Source of the DNA: Anaerolineae bacterium
GTDB lineage: Bacteria > Chloroflexota > Anaerolineae > Anaerolineales > Villigracilaceae
NCBI GenBank assembly: GCA_017303735.1
Contig: JAFLCF010000133.1
Location: 1-12,504 of the forward strand
Direction: 5' to 3'
Length of the DNA: 12,504 nucleotides
In this document: positions 1 to 7,363 of the stretch, piece after piece
Position numbering within the stretch: position 1 is the stretch's first letter
Layout: the number at the start of each line of letters is the position of its first letter
Position numbers and translations under genes: made by a program
Notes under the pieces: generated by a model
What the model was told of the DNA's origin: nothing
Seen by the model: the letters and a program-made list of their open reading frames with translations, nothing else
The model's database searches: none

Positions 1-798
1 GGCGTCATTGACCATGCACCGACTTTTGTGACGCAAACCTCGTACGAAGACGCCATGCTTGCCGCGGGCGGAGTGTTGACCTGTACGCGAGCCGTGATGA
101 ATGGGGATGCAACGAACGCTTTCGCCATCGTCCGACCGCCAGGGCATCATGCTGAACCAGATCGCGCCATGGGGTTTTGTCTCTTTAGTAACATTGCCAT
201 CGCTGCACAAGACTTAATTGCAAAAGGCATGAAACGCGTGATGGTCATCGACTATGATGCGCATCACGGCAACGGCACACAGGCGTGTTTGTTGAATGAA
301 GAACGCGCTGGGTTCATATCCACGCATCAATGGGGCATTTATCCCGGCACAGGTTGGCTGGACGATGCTCCGCATGCGAAAGACCGAATTGTGAACGTGC
401 CGCTGCCTGCACATGCGGGTGATGAAACTTTCTCAAGAATTGCAGATCAAATTTTTAAACCGATGGTTGAAGCGTTTCGCCCAGAAATGCTTTTGATCTC
501 AGCCGGGTTTGACGCGCATTGGAATGACCCGATCACGTCGCTGGGACTTTCTACGCGCGGGTTCTATAATATTTCAAAGAAACTGGTTGAGCTTGCCGGA
601 GAAGTTTGCGGCGGTAAGATCGTCTTCGTCTTGGAAGGCGGTTACGACCCGCACAATGTCGCTAACGGCGTGGGGGCAGTTTTCGATGCGCTGACCAGCC
701 GTCCCTTAGGGAGTGAGGCGGGCGATGCGTCGCCATATAAGGAACCGGATGTTGAATCCCGATTGGAGCAAGTTTGTATAAGACATGGGCTTTTATAG
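1..798 (+). CDS. Histone deacetylase family protein (acetoin utilization/APAH-like), 5' partial
   Basis: Zinc-dependent deacylase of the HDAC/acetylpolyamine amidohydrolase superfamily, probably cytoplasmic; bacterial members remove acetyl groups from lysine or polyamine-type substrates, but the substrate cannot be told here. The frame is open from base 1 (reads GVIDHAPTFV), so the GTG at 28 is internal and the gene begins before the window; about 265 residues are present and roughly 60-80 N-terminal residues are probably missing relative to the usual 310-345. Active-site pieces are all visible: the PPGHH pair (codons 145-150), DYDAHHGNG with the Asp and His zinc ligands (256-258 and 262-264), the third ligand Asp in SAGFDAH (511-513), and the catalytic Tyr in LEGGYD (643-645). 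It should be an active enzyme. The stop lies 20 nt before the next ATG, so the two are probably co-transcribed. Family assignment is firm; specificity is not. Confidence 0.93.
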   Translation, partial: GVIDHAPTFVTQTSYEDAMLAAGGVLTCTRAVMNGDATNAFAIVRPPGHHAEPDRAMGFCLFSNIAIAAQDLIAKGMKRVMVIDYDAHHGNGTQACLLNEERAGFISTHQWGIYPGTGWLDDAPHAKDRIVNVPLPAHAGDETFSRIADQIFKPMVEAFRPEMLLISAGFDAHWNDPITSLGLSTRGFYNISKKLVELAGEVCGGKIVFVLEGGYDPHNVANGVGAVFDALTSRPLGSEAGDASPYKEPDVESRLEQVCIRHGLL

Positions 799-807
799 AA
801 TTTAGAT

Positions 808-813
808 AAGGAG
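808..813 (+). promoter_or_regulatory. Shine-Dalgarno AAGGAG that sets the start of the lipoprotein hydrolase
   Basis: AAGGAG at 808-813 lies 5 nt before ATG 819. A GTG at 813 in the same frame overlaps this element, so it cannot be the start that the element serves. The ATG also gives a clean lipoprotein signal peptide. Confidence 0.8.
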
Positions 814-818
814 TGAAC

Positions 819-2834
819 ATGAAAAAGTTTTATTTGTATTTTGGGTTTTTGGCAATACTTTCGTTGAGTTGCCAGACATTGATGCCTAACTCTCAGCCGC
901 CCACACCAACCGTCGTGCCAGCAGAGACCGAGCCATCCAACAGCAATGACACCAGCTCGACGCTGACGGAATTGGGCGGCGTGCCTTGTGAAGAACAGCC
1001 AGACTTGATCTGTGTGAAGATCCAGGTTCCGTTGAATCAGTTCGATGCCTCCAACACGGAAACGATCGAGGTGTACTTTGGGGTTGCTCCAGCAACGGGC
1101 GAACGCTATGGTATGTATGTGCAAGCCTACCCCGGCGGACCGGGCGGCGAGGGAATTAGCAGTGCCGTACTGGATTATATCGATCCATCCATCCTTGAGC
1201 ATTATGATGTTGTCTTTTACGATCAGCGTGGTATTGGGCTTTCTAATCCGCTCTCCTGCCCACAAACCTACGCCGAAGATTTTCTCGACTATCTGACCAG
1301 TTTCGATGAAGCCGGGTTGGAAGGGTTGGATACTCCCGCAGAGCAAGAAGAAGCAGTGGAAGACACCCGCAAATATGTTGAGGCTTGTGTTGCTGAGATC
1401 GGCATTGACCCGGCAAACCTGTCCTTCTTTGGCACCGATCAGGTGGCGGAAGATATCGAAACCTTCCGCGAGATAATGGGCGATGAAAAGATATGGATCT
1501 ATGGCGTCAGTTACGGCACTTCCGTTGCGCAGACCTATGCCGCTGCGCACCCAGACCGTGTAGCAGGCATGATCCTTGATGGAACGATCGACATGACTTT
1601 GACCGGTGAACAGAGCGCTCTTTCACAGGAGAAGGCTTTCGATAAAGTATTGGTGACGGTTCTGAATGCCTGCAACGACGATCCGTTGTGCCGCGCCGAC
1701 ATGGGCGACAAGGATGCTTTGAACGTCTACGATGATCTTGCTGCGCGCATTTCGAAGGACCCTATCGAATATAAATTTCCCTTGCCCAATGGGGAAACAG
1801 TGCAGGGCATTTTTACCTTCAATGCCTTTGAATACACAACTGCATATCAAATGTACTCGCTGCGTGGACGCATGTTATTCCTGCGGGCATTGGCAGATGC
1901 CAACCGCGGCGACTTTGTGCCCATGCTGCGCCTGATGTATGAAAATGCCACAGTAGACCCGGCTACCTTTGAGTACCTCGGTGACGCGGGCTTCTCTGAC
2001 ACGATGTTTTTGAGCGTGTTGTGTACCGACGATTCGTATTTCAGCGGGACACCCGAAGAACGCATCGACCAGACCCTTGAAGCTGGGCAGGCTTCGAACG
2101 GCACCGTGCCGCGTGTGGATGGGTCTGTATACACTGGTTTAAGTTGCGCATTCTGGCCCAGCTCACCCAGCGAGATTCTCATCAACGAGCCGATTACGTT
2201 GGATGGCGTACCTGTGTTGGTGTTGAACGCCACCCTAGACCCCGCCACGCCTTTTGAAGAAGGAAAACGTGTGGCAGAGACGTTCGCAGATGGGTATCAC
2301 ATCTACGTTGAAGGCGGGGTCCATTCCATTTATGGTTATGGATATGCCTGCCCAGATCAATATGTGACCGACCTTCTGGTGGATGGCACTCTGCCGTCTG
2401 AACGTGAGATCGTATGCGATGATTGGGAAGACCCCATCTATGGCTTTTATGTGCCCCTCCTTCCGGAGAAGGTCAGCGATTTTGCCGACCCGCTCGAGAT
2501 GATGTTATCCCTTGATAATAACTTCTTCTATATACCGGATATGTACTACAACGATTGGAGTGAAGAACGTTCCATCGGCTGCAACTTTGGCGGTACGCTC
2601 ACCTTTGCTCCCAGCGACGTTGGCGAGTTGCATACGTACGATCAATGCTCCCCGATGCGCGGAGTGATCATCTCCGGTGAAGGCACCTTTAACTACGACA
2701 CCGGCGTGTTTAGTATGGATGTCGAAATCAGCGGTGATAAAAGCGGCACGCTGGCATATTCCTACAACTACGACACAGGTACGGCAACCGTCACCGGTGA
2801 GTTTGACGGAAAGCCTGTAGACCTCTCGCAGTAA
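819..2834 (+). CDS. Secreted lipoprotein alpha/beta-hydrolase (S33/TAP-like peptidase family)
   Basis: 671-residue predicted exported lipoprotein. The N-terminus MKKFYLYFGFLAILSLSC has a short positive head, a hydrophobic core and a lipobox (LSLS|C, Cys18), followed by a Ser/Pro/Thr-rich linker to about residue 45. The alpha/beta-hydrolase domain spans roughly 60-545: oxyanion region around PGGPGGEG, DQRGIGLS, nucleophile Ser231 in GVSYGT, acid Asp474 in NATLDPATP and His502 in EGGVHS, the layout of tripeptidyl/prolyl-aminopeptidase-like enzymes with a TAP-like C-terminal part. Such enzymes release short N-terminal peptides or hydrolyse esters outside the cell; the substrate here is unknown. 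From about residue 585 there is an added beta-rich domain of some 87 residues that I do not recognise. The gene follows the deacetylase by 20 nt with a good ribosome binding site and ends in a strong hairpin terminator. The fold and triad are secure; peptidase versus esterase is open. Confidence 0.9.
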   Translation: MKKFYLYFGFLAILSLSCQTLMPNSQPPTPTVVPAETEPSNSNDTSSTLTELGGVPCEEQPDLICVKIQVPLNQFDASNTETIEVYFGVAPATGERYGMYVQAYPGGPGGEGISSAVLDYIDPSILEHYDVVFYDQRGIGLSNPLSCPQTYAEDFLDYLTSFDEAGLEGLDTPAEQEEAVEDTRKYVEACVAEIGIDPANLSFFGTDQVAEDIETFREIMGDEKIWIYGVSYGTSVAQTYAAAHPDRVAGMILDGTIDMTLTGEQSALSQEKAFDKVLVTVLNACNDDPLCRADMGDKDALNVYDDLAARISKDPIEYKFPLPNGETVQGIFTFNAFEYTTAYQMYSLRGRMLFLRALADANRGDFVPMLRLMYENATVDPATFEYLGDAGFSDTMFLSVLCTDDSYFSGTPEERIDQTLEAGQASNGTVPRVDGSVYTGLSCAFWPSSPSEILINEPITLDGVPVLVLNATLDPATPFEEGKRVAETFADGYHIYVEGGVHSIYGYGYACPDQYVTDLLVDGTLPSEREIVCDDWEDPIYGFYVPLLPEKVSDFADPLEMMLSLDNNFFYIPDMYYNDWSEERSIGCNFGGTLTFAPSDVGELHTYDQCSPMRGVIISGEGTFNYDTGVFSMDVEISGDKSGTLAYSYNYDTGTATVTGEFDGKPVDLSQ

Positions 2835-2837
2835 AAA

Positions 2838-2874
2838 ATCAAAAATGCCCTCGGTTCCCGGGGGCATTTTTGAT
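2838..2874. terminator. Rho-independent terminator after the lipoprotein hydrolase
   Basis: A perfect 13-bp inverted repeat (2838-2850 with 2862-2874) carries an A-run on its left arm and a T-run on its right arm. The inner 11 bases can pair further (one wobble and three more pairs), leaving a 3-nt loop. It begins 3 nt after the TAA stop. Because both flanks are A/T-rich it could act in both directions, though both neighbours are read rightwards. Confidence 0.88.
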
Positions 2875-2933
2875 GCAACCTTTGTGCCATTCAACCTTCA
2901 CAAAATTTGTTGTAAACTTAAGGCACCAAGATC

Positions 2934-2939
2934 AAGGAG
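2934..2939 (+). promoter_or_regulatory. Shine-Dalgarno AAGGAG for the zinc-ribbon protein
   Basis: AAGGAG at 2934-2939 is 8 nt before ATG 2948. It favours this start over the in-frame TTG at 2870, which lies inside the terminator hairpin. Confidence 0.8.
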
Positions 2940-2947
2940 TGTCTTTC

Positions 2948-4009
2948 ATGCAAAGAAGAAGCAAAGGTGTTGTTCAACTGGAATGGGTCTGCCCCAATTG
3001 CGATGGGCGCAACCCCGGACCCGTTAAGACTTGTGAAAATTGCGGCGCTGCCCAGCCGGAGAATGTTCAGTTTCAACGCGCGGCGGAAGAAAAACTGATC
3101 ACCGATGAAAAAGTAGTAGCAGCGGCAAAAGCCGGTGCAGATATTCATTGCGGATTTTGTGGCACGCGCAACCCGGCAACGGCAACTACTTGTTCGCAAT
3201 GTGGTGCGGATTTAAAGGAAGGCAAATCACGTCAGGCGGGACAAGTAATGAAAGCGGCTCCGACTCCGCCGAAAGTTGTCACCTGCTCGAATTGCGGAAC
3301 AGAAAACCCAGGCACTGCTAAAACCTGTTCCAATTGCGGCGCACCGATCAAAGTGAATGTGCCCGCGCCTGCTCCTGTACCGGCAGCGGCACAAGCCGGG
3401 GCAATCCCCAGCGCCCAAGCAAAAGCGAAGCCGTTCAATTGGTTGGTTGCGGGTGGGGTCGGTGCCTTCCTTTTGGTATGTTGTATTGCCATTTTTGCCT
3501 TGTTCGTGTTCCCCTCGCGTTCCGTCGAAGGGACAGTCTCCAACGTATATTGGCAGACCTCCGTTCCGGTGCAGGAAGTGCGGGCGGTGGATTATTCCAA
3601 TGAGCGTGGCAGCCCTCCCTCTGATGCATACAACGTCTCCTGTCGTACAGAAAGCGAAGAGATCTGCGAAGATAAAACGGTCGATCAGGGTAACGGCTAC
3701 GCCGAAGTGGTGACCGAATGTCGCACGGTTTCAGAACAATATTGCAGTTACACCGTCGATGAATGGACGACGATCCAAACCTACGAGTTGGATGGCGTCG
3801 ACCTGTTCCCTGTATATTCAGACCCAAACCTCGCAAGCGACCAGCGCGTCGGCTCAAGCTCCACCGAGTTGGTGGTGTATTTTGATACTTCCAACGGGCA
3901 AGAAACCTACTCGCCAAAATCTGTGGATGAGTTTCAGCAATTCCAACCGGGCAGTGTGTGGACATTGCGCATGAATGCCGTGGGCGGAATCCTTAGCGTA
4001 GAAAAATAA
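2948..4009 (+). CDS. Triple zinc-ribbon (RanBP2-like) single-TM protein with Cys-rich outer domain
   Basis: 353-residue membrane protein of unknown function. Three C4 zinc ribbons of form C-x2-C-x10-C-x2-C lie in the N-terminal part: C15/C18/C29/C32 (preceded by W13 and containing RNPG, much like a RanBP2 finger), C68/C71/C82/C85 and C113/C116/C127/C130. An Ala/Pro-rich linker (about 136-162) leads to one transmembrane segment (about 164-188, WLVAGGVGAFLLVCCIAIFA). With no signal peptide, the ribbons are probably cytoplasmic and the 165-residue C-terminal part outside. That part has a repeated motif, CRTESEEIC (232-240) and CRTVSEQYC (258-266), suggesting two disulfides or a further metal site. 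The ribbons may bind protein or nucleic acid. The gene has its own ribosome binding site and sits between two terminators, so it is probably a single-gene transcript. I cannot name a specific family. Confidence 0.88.
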   Translation: MQRRSKGVVQLEWVCPNCDGRNPGPVKTCENCGAAQPENVQFQRAAEEKLITDEKVVAAAKAGADIHCGFCGTRNPATATTCSQCGADLKEGKSRQAGQVMKAAPTPPKVVTCSNCGTENPGTAKTCSNCGAPIKVNVPAPAPVPAAAQAGAIPSAQAKAKPFNWLVAGGVGAFLLVCCIAIFALFVFPSRSVEGTVSNVYWQTSVPVQEVRAVDYSNERGSPPSDAYNVSCRTESEEICEDKTVDQGNGYAEVVTECRTVSEQYCSYTVDEWTTIQTYELDGVDLFPVYSDPNLASDQRVGSSSTELVVYFDTSNGQETYSPKSVDEFQQFQPGSVWTLRMNAVGGILSVEK

Positions 4010-4018
4010 AATACACCC

Positions 4019-4059
4019 AATCAAAAGAGACTTCTGAGACGCAGGAGTCTCTTTTGATT
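4019..4059. terminator. Rho-independent terminator after the zinc-ribbon gene
   Basis: A perfect 14-bp inverted repeat (4019-4032 with 4046-4059), extendable inward by one wobble and three pairs to a 5-nt loop at 4037-4041. The left arm is A-rich and the right arm ends in CTTTTGATT. It starts 9 nt after the zinc-ribbon stop codon. Confidence 0.88.
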
Positions 4060-4069
4060 CCTATAGAGC

Positions 4070-4075
4070 TATAAT
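4070..4075 (+). promoter_or_regulatory. Consensus -10 box TATAAT, possible leaderless promoter
   Basis: TATAAT lies only 6 nt before ATG 4082, so a transcript starting the usual 6-8 nt downstream would begin at or next to the start codon. No Shine-Dalgarno sequence is seen before this ATG, which fits a leaderless mRNA. No convincing -35 element is found at 16-18 nt spacing; that region lies in the preceding terminator stem. Confidence 0.45.
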
Positions 4076-4081
4076 CACTGC

Positions 4082-5302
4082 ATGACAAAAACGATCGCGA
4101 TCATTGGCGGTGGACCAGCAGGCTTGATAGCAGCAGAGGTACTCAGCACACAAGGGTTTGGTGTGGATGTGTATGATGCCATGCCATCGTTGGGGCGTAA
4201 ATTTTTAATGGCTGGCAAGAGCGGGTTGAACATCACACACTCCGAGCCGTTCGAGAAGTTTGTGGCTCGTTATGGCAAACATAAAGATCAGGTTGGCAAA
4301 TGGTTACTGGAATTCTCACCCGATCATCTGCGTGAATGGGCTCGCGGGCTGGGTGTTGAAACTTTTGTGGGAACTTCAGGGCGGGTGTTCCCCATAGGGA
4401 TGAAAGCCAGTCCGCTGCTCAGGGCGTGGATCAACAGACTCAGCGCCTCTGGCGTGACCTTTCACCTGCGCCACAAATTGAGCGGGGTACACACTGATAG
4501 GTCTCTACACTTCATTACACCCAATGGTGATGTCAATGTGAAAGCTGATGTCGTCATCCTCGCTCTCGGCGGCGGCAGTTGGCGCAGACTCGGCTCGGAC
4601 GGCGCATGGGTCGACTGGCTGAGTCAGGCTGGGGTTAAGGTCGAGCCGTTACGTCCATCCAATTGCGGTTTCGATGTGGCATGGAGTGAGGTCTTCAAAG
4701 AAAAGTTTGATGGGCATCCCATCAAATCAGTGGCTCTATCGGCTGGCGAATTTCATCAGCAGGGTGAATTCATCATCACGAAAGAAGGCTTGGAAGGCGG
4801 GTTGATCTATTCCGCGTCTGCGGTGCTGCGCGATGAGATCGCAATGCATGGAAAGGCTGTGATGCAGCTTGACCTTGCGCCCGATAAAACGGAAGCTCAA
4901 TTGATGGAGAAACTTTCCAAGCCGCGCGGATCGCGTTCGATGGCAAGCCATTTGGAAAAGACAGTGGGAATGAAAGGCGTGAAAGCGGGCTTGCTGCGTG
5001 AGTTCGTACCAAAAGATGAATTTACAGAATTACGGCTGGCGTTTTATATCAAGAATTTACCAGTCACCTTGATCGCGACGCGTCCACTCGATGAAGCCAT
5101 CAGTTCGGCAGGTGGCGTGACCTTTGAATCGCTGAATGAAAATTTGATGTTGAAAAATCTGCCCGGCATTTTCTGTGCAGGCGAGATGCTCAATTGGGAA
5201 GCGCCAACAGGCGGATACTTGCTCACGGCTTGTTTTGCAAGTGGAAGATGGGCAGGGAATGGGGTAATTAAATGGTTGAAAATCAATGACAGTCACCCAT
5301 GA
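4082..5302 (+). CDS. NAD(P)/FAD-dependent oxidoreductase, TIGR03862 / HI0933-like flavoprotein
   Basis: 406-residue soluble flavoprotein, usual length for the family. The N-terminal dinucleotide-binding motif is IIGGGPAGLIAAE (about 7-19). It is followed by the family signature GRKFLMAGKSGLNITH (38-53), where the wider HI0933/BaiN group has GRK-x-AG-x-GRCN, then GRVFP and KASPLLRAW. Near the C-terminus CAGEMLNWEAPTGGY closes the FAD site. These marks fit the TIGR03862 branch rather than BaiN proper. The family binds FAD; the physiological substrate is, to my knowledge, not established. The gene lies between a terminator on its left and the 136-nt gap before rnz on its right, so it is likely transcribed alone or with rnz. 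ATG 4082 is chosen because the FAD motif follows at the normal distance, despite the absence of a ribosome binding site. Confidence 0.9.
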   Translation: MTKTIAIIGGGPAGLIAAEVLSTQGFGVDVYDAMPSLGRKFLMAGKSGLNITHSEPFEKFVARYGKHKDQVGKWLLEFSPDHLREWARGLGVETFVGTSGRVFPIGMKASPLLRAWINRLSASGVTFHLRHKLSGVHTDRSLHFITPNGDVNVKADVVILALGGGSWRRLGSDGAWVDWLSQAGVKVEPLRPSNCGFDVAWSEVFKEKFDGHPIKSVALSAGEFHQQGEFIITKEGLEGGLIYSASAVLRDEIAMHGKAVMQLDLAPDKTEAQLMEKLSKPRGSRSMASHLEKTVGMKGVKAGLLREFVPKDEFTELRLAFYIKNLPVTLIATRPLDEAISSAGGVTFESLNENLMLKNLPGIFCAGEMLNWEAPTGGYLLTACFASGRWAGNGVIKWLKINDSHP

Positions 5303-5438
5303 TGCGAGATCAGAGACATCGCACAAGTTAAGGTAAAATTGCAAGGCTTATCGTCTGGTTTCTATGCGCGATAGGGTGTAACTCTCAAACGATCGATTCG
5401 CGGGGCATCTGCTTCCTCGCAGTTGGACAGGATTCAAT

Positions 5439-6359
5439 TTGTTCGAAATTCTATTTCTAGGCACATCGGCATCCGCGCCGTCGGCGCACCGCGGACTTTC
5501 CTCTCATATCGTTTCTCATAACGAATATCGTTTTCTGGTCGATTGTGGTGAAGGCACCCAGCGGCAGATCCTGCAATCGGGCAAAGGATTCAAGAGGTTG
5601 ACGCGCGCGCTTATGACGCACGGGCATCTCGACCATATCCTTGGCTTGGGCGGGCTACTCTCCACCTTCCTGCGCTGGGAAGCGATAGAAGAGTTCGAGG
5701 TGTATGGCAGCAAAGGCACATTAGAGCGGATCAAGGTACTGCTCTATGACGTTGTCTTACGCGGAAAGAAAACGCCGATGCCGCTTCGTCTGGTGGAGAT
5801 CAAGCCCGGGGTCATTTTTGAGGCGGAAGATTTTTCAGTCACAGCATTCTCCGTCTCACATGGCAAGGCAGATAGCCTCGGTTATATCTTTGAAGAAAAA
5901 GCGCGCCGCCCATTTCTGGCAGAAAAGGCAGATGCTCTGGGCGTGCCGTTCGGACCAGAACGCAAGGCGCTGGTCAACGGGGAAGCCGTTACTCTTTCAA
6001 ATGGAAAACAAATCCAGCCGGAAGATGTGTTGGGTGACTGGGAAAAAGGCAGCAAGCTGGTCATCGTCGGCGATACAGGGCGGGTTGATAACCTGATCGA
6101 CGCCTGCCGAGACGCCGATGCAGTCGTGATCGAATCGACGTATCTGGATGAAGAAGCGGAGATGGCAGGGCAGTTCTCACATCTCACCGCCAAAATGGGC
6201 GCGGAACTTGCCCAAAAAGCAGGGGTTAAAAAACTAATTCTTACGCATATTTCGCGGCGGTATCGCGGAAGGGATGTACTTGCAGAAGCACAGACCGTCT
6301 TTAAAGACACCGTGGTAGCACGCGATTTTGACACCTTTGTTATAAAGAAAGAACTTTAA
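5439..6359 (+). CDS. rnz: Ribonuclease Z (tRNA 3' endonuclease)
   Basis: Metallo-beta-lactamase-fold endonuclease that removes the 3' trailer of tRNA precursors. Length 306, like the bacterial short form. Seen directly: FLGTSASAP near the start, VDCGEGTQRQ (34-43), the metal motif THGHLDH (H61, H63, D65, H66), SHGKADSLGY (H141), the flexible-arm stretch GVPFGPERKALVNGE (168-182), GDTGR with D212, IEST, FSHLT with H248, and LTHISRRY with H270. All expected zinc ligands are present. The metal motif reads HGHLDH rather than the HLHGDH of E. coli and B. subtilis, but keeps the H-x-H-x-D-H pattern. The start is TTG 5439, with AGGA 6 nt upstream; no in-frame ATG gives the required N-terminus. The stop is followed after one base by the ATG of pfkA's frame, so the two are co-transcribed. 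Confidence 0.93.
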   Translation: MFEILFLGTSASAPSAHRGLSSHIVSHNEYRFLVDCGEGTQRQILQSGKGFKRLTRALMTHGHLDHILGLGGLLSTFLRWEAIEEFEVYGSKGTLERIKVLLYDVVLRGKKTPMPLRLVEIKPGVIFEAEDFSVTAFSVSHGKADSLGYIFEEKARRPFLAEKADALGVPFGPERKALVNGEAVTLSNGKQIQPEDVLGDWEKGSKLVIVGDTGRVDNLIDACRDADAVVIESTYLDEEAEMAGQFSHLTAKMGAELAQKAGVKKLILTHISRRYRGRDVLAEAQTVFKDTVVARDFDTFVIKKEL

Positions 6360-6360
6360 G

Positions 6361-7338
6361 ATGAACGAATATAGAATGAAGATCGGTATTTTGACGTCGG
6401 GCGGCGATGCCCCCGGAATGAACTCTGCGATCCGTGCGGTGGTACGCACAGCGCTCGCGAACAACATCGGCGTGATCGGCGTAATGAACGGTTATGAAGG
6501 GCTGTTGAACGGCGAGTTTAAGACCTTGGGCGCGCGTGATGTAGGCGGCATTCTTCAACGCGGCGGAACGGTTCTTCAAACCAGCCGCAGCAAACGCTTT
6601 CAAGAACCAGTCGGGCAACGTGACGCCATCCGCAAGATGAACGAAGCCGGTATGGATGCGCTCATCGTTATCGGCGGCGAAGGCTCGATGAATGGCGCCA
6701 ATGCCCTCTCAAAACAAGGCGTGAAGGTGGTCGGTATCCCCGGCAGTATCGATAATGATATTTGGGGCACGAGCATTGCCATTGGCACAGACACCGCCAT
6801 GAACACCATCATGGATGCAGTGGATAAACTGCGCGACACGGCTTCCTCTCACCAACGCGCTTTTTTGGTGGAAACGATGGGACGCAACAGCGGCTACCTG
6901 GCTGTGATGGCGGGCATCATCTGCGGTGCAGAAATGGTTCTCACACCTGAATTTCCAGTTGACCTCAAAGAGGTTGCGGATGCGATCGAAGCTGCCTACC
7001 GACGCGGAAAAACCCACGCGATCATCATCAATGCAGAAGGTTCGAACCTGCGCACCACCGACCTGGCTCAGGCAATTGACGCAATGGACCTAGGTTTCAA
7101 TACACGTATGACCATCCTCGGGCATATTCAACGCGGCGGTTCGCCAACAGCGTATGACCGTTTACTCGCATCACGCATGGGCGTAAAAGCCGTAGAAGCA
7201 CTTTTGGAAGGTACCCATGGTGTGATGACCGGGCTCAAAGGCAAAGGCATTGAGTATGTCCCGCTAAATGACGTCATCACCAACAAGCGCAAAGTAAATC
7301 TGGAATACCATCAAATGGTGAAGGTGCTGGCAGTGTAG
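6361..7338 (+). CDS. pfkA: ATP-dependent 6-phosphofructokinase
   Basis: Glycolytic enzyme converting fructose 6-phosphate and ATP to fructose 1,6-bisphosphate. The frame opens with ATG 6361 (325 residues), but ATG 6376 gives MKIGILTSGGDAPGMN and 320 residues, the usual PfkA start and length, so 6376 is the likelier start; neither has a clear ribosome binding site, and translation may be coupled to rnz. Numbering from 6376: TSGGDAPGMN (7-16), R71, the nucleotide/metal motif GGEGS (100-104), PGSIDND with catalytic D126, SHQR (R161), ETMGR (166-170), and NTRMTILGHIQRGGSPT with the substrate-binding His and Arg. Gly after the acidic residue and Gly in PGSIDND point to ATP rather than pyrophosphate as phosphoryl donor. 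Oddity: the Mg-binding Asp of GGDGS (E. coli D103) is Glu (E102). A strong hairpin terminator follows. Confidence 0.93.
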   Translation: MNEYRMKIGILTSGGDAPGMNSAIRAVVRTALANNIGVIGVMNGYEGLLNGEFKTLGARDVGGILQRGGTVLQTSRSKRFQEPVGQRDAIRKMNEAGMDALIVIGGEGSMNGANALSKQGVKVVGIPGSIDNDIWGTSIAIGTDTAMNTIMDAVDKLRDTASSHQRAFLVETMGRNSGYLAVMAGIICGAEMVLTPEFPVDLKEVADAIEAAYRRGKTHAIIINAEGSNLRTTDLAQAIDAMDLGFNTRMTILGHIQRGGSPTAYDRLLASRMGVKAVEALLEGTHGVMTGLKGKGIEYVPLNDVITNKRKVNLEYHQMVKVLAV

Positions 7339-7363
7339 CCTTTAATAAAATAGGACAATAGAC

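Noticed and set aside
28..30. GTG as start of the deacetylase
   Set aside because: The frame is open upstream to base 1 and the family needs more N-terminal sequence.
642..1550. 302-codon open frame on the - strand
   Set aside because: It lies antisense to the deacetylase and the lipoprotein hydrolase, both of which carry clear catalytic motifs; its translation has no recognisable motif and unnatural composition.
2890..2918. Promoter candidate for the zinc-ribbon gene (TTCAAC, 17 nt, TAAACT)
   Set aside because: Spacing is right but the -35 matches consensus at only about half its positions; a promoter is expected here because a terminator precedes, yet I cannot place it with confidence.
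3435..3965. 176-codon open frame on the - strand opposite the zinc-ribbon gene
   Set aside because: Very Arg-rich, low-complexity translation, typical of a shadow of the real + strand gene.
5313..5339. Promoter candidate for rnz (GAGACA, 15 nt, TAAAAT)
   Set aside because: Weak -35 and short spacing; not strong enough to list.
5400..5420. Small hairpin (GCGGGG with CCTCGC) just before rnz
   Set aside because: Only six pairs including one wobble; expected by chance and not tied to a ribosome binding site or T-run.
5330..5425. Possible tRNA in the gap before rnz (a CGATTC resembling a T-arm)
   Set aside because: No 7-bp acceptor stem or matching D and anticodon arms could be formed around it.
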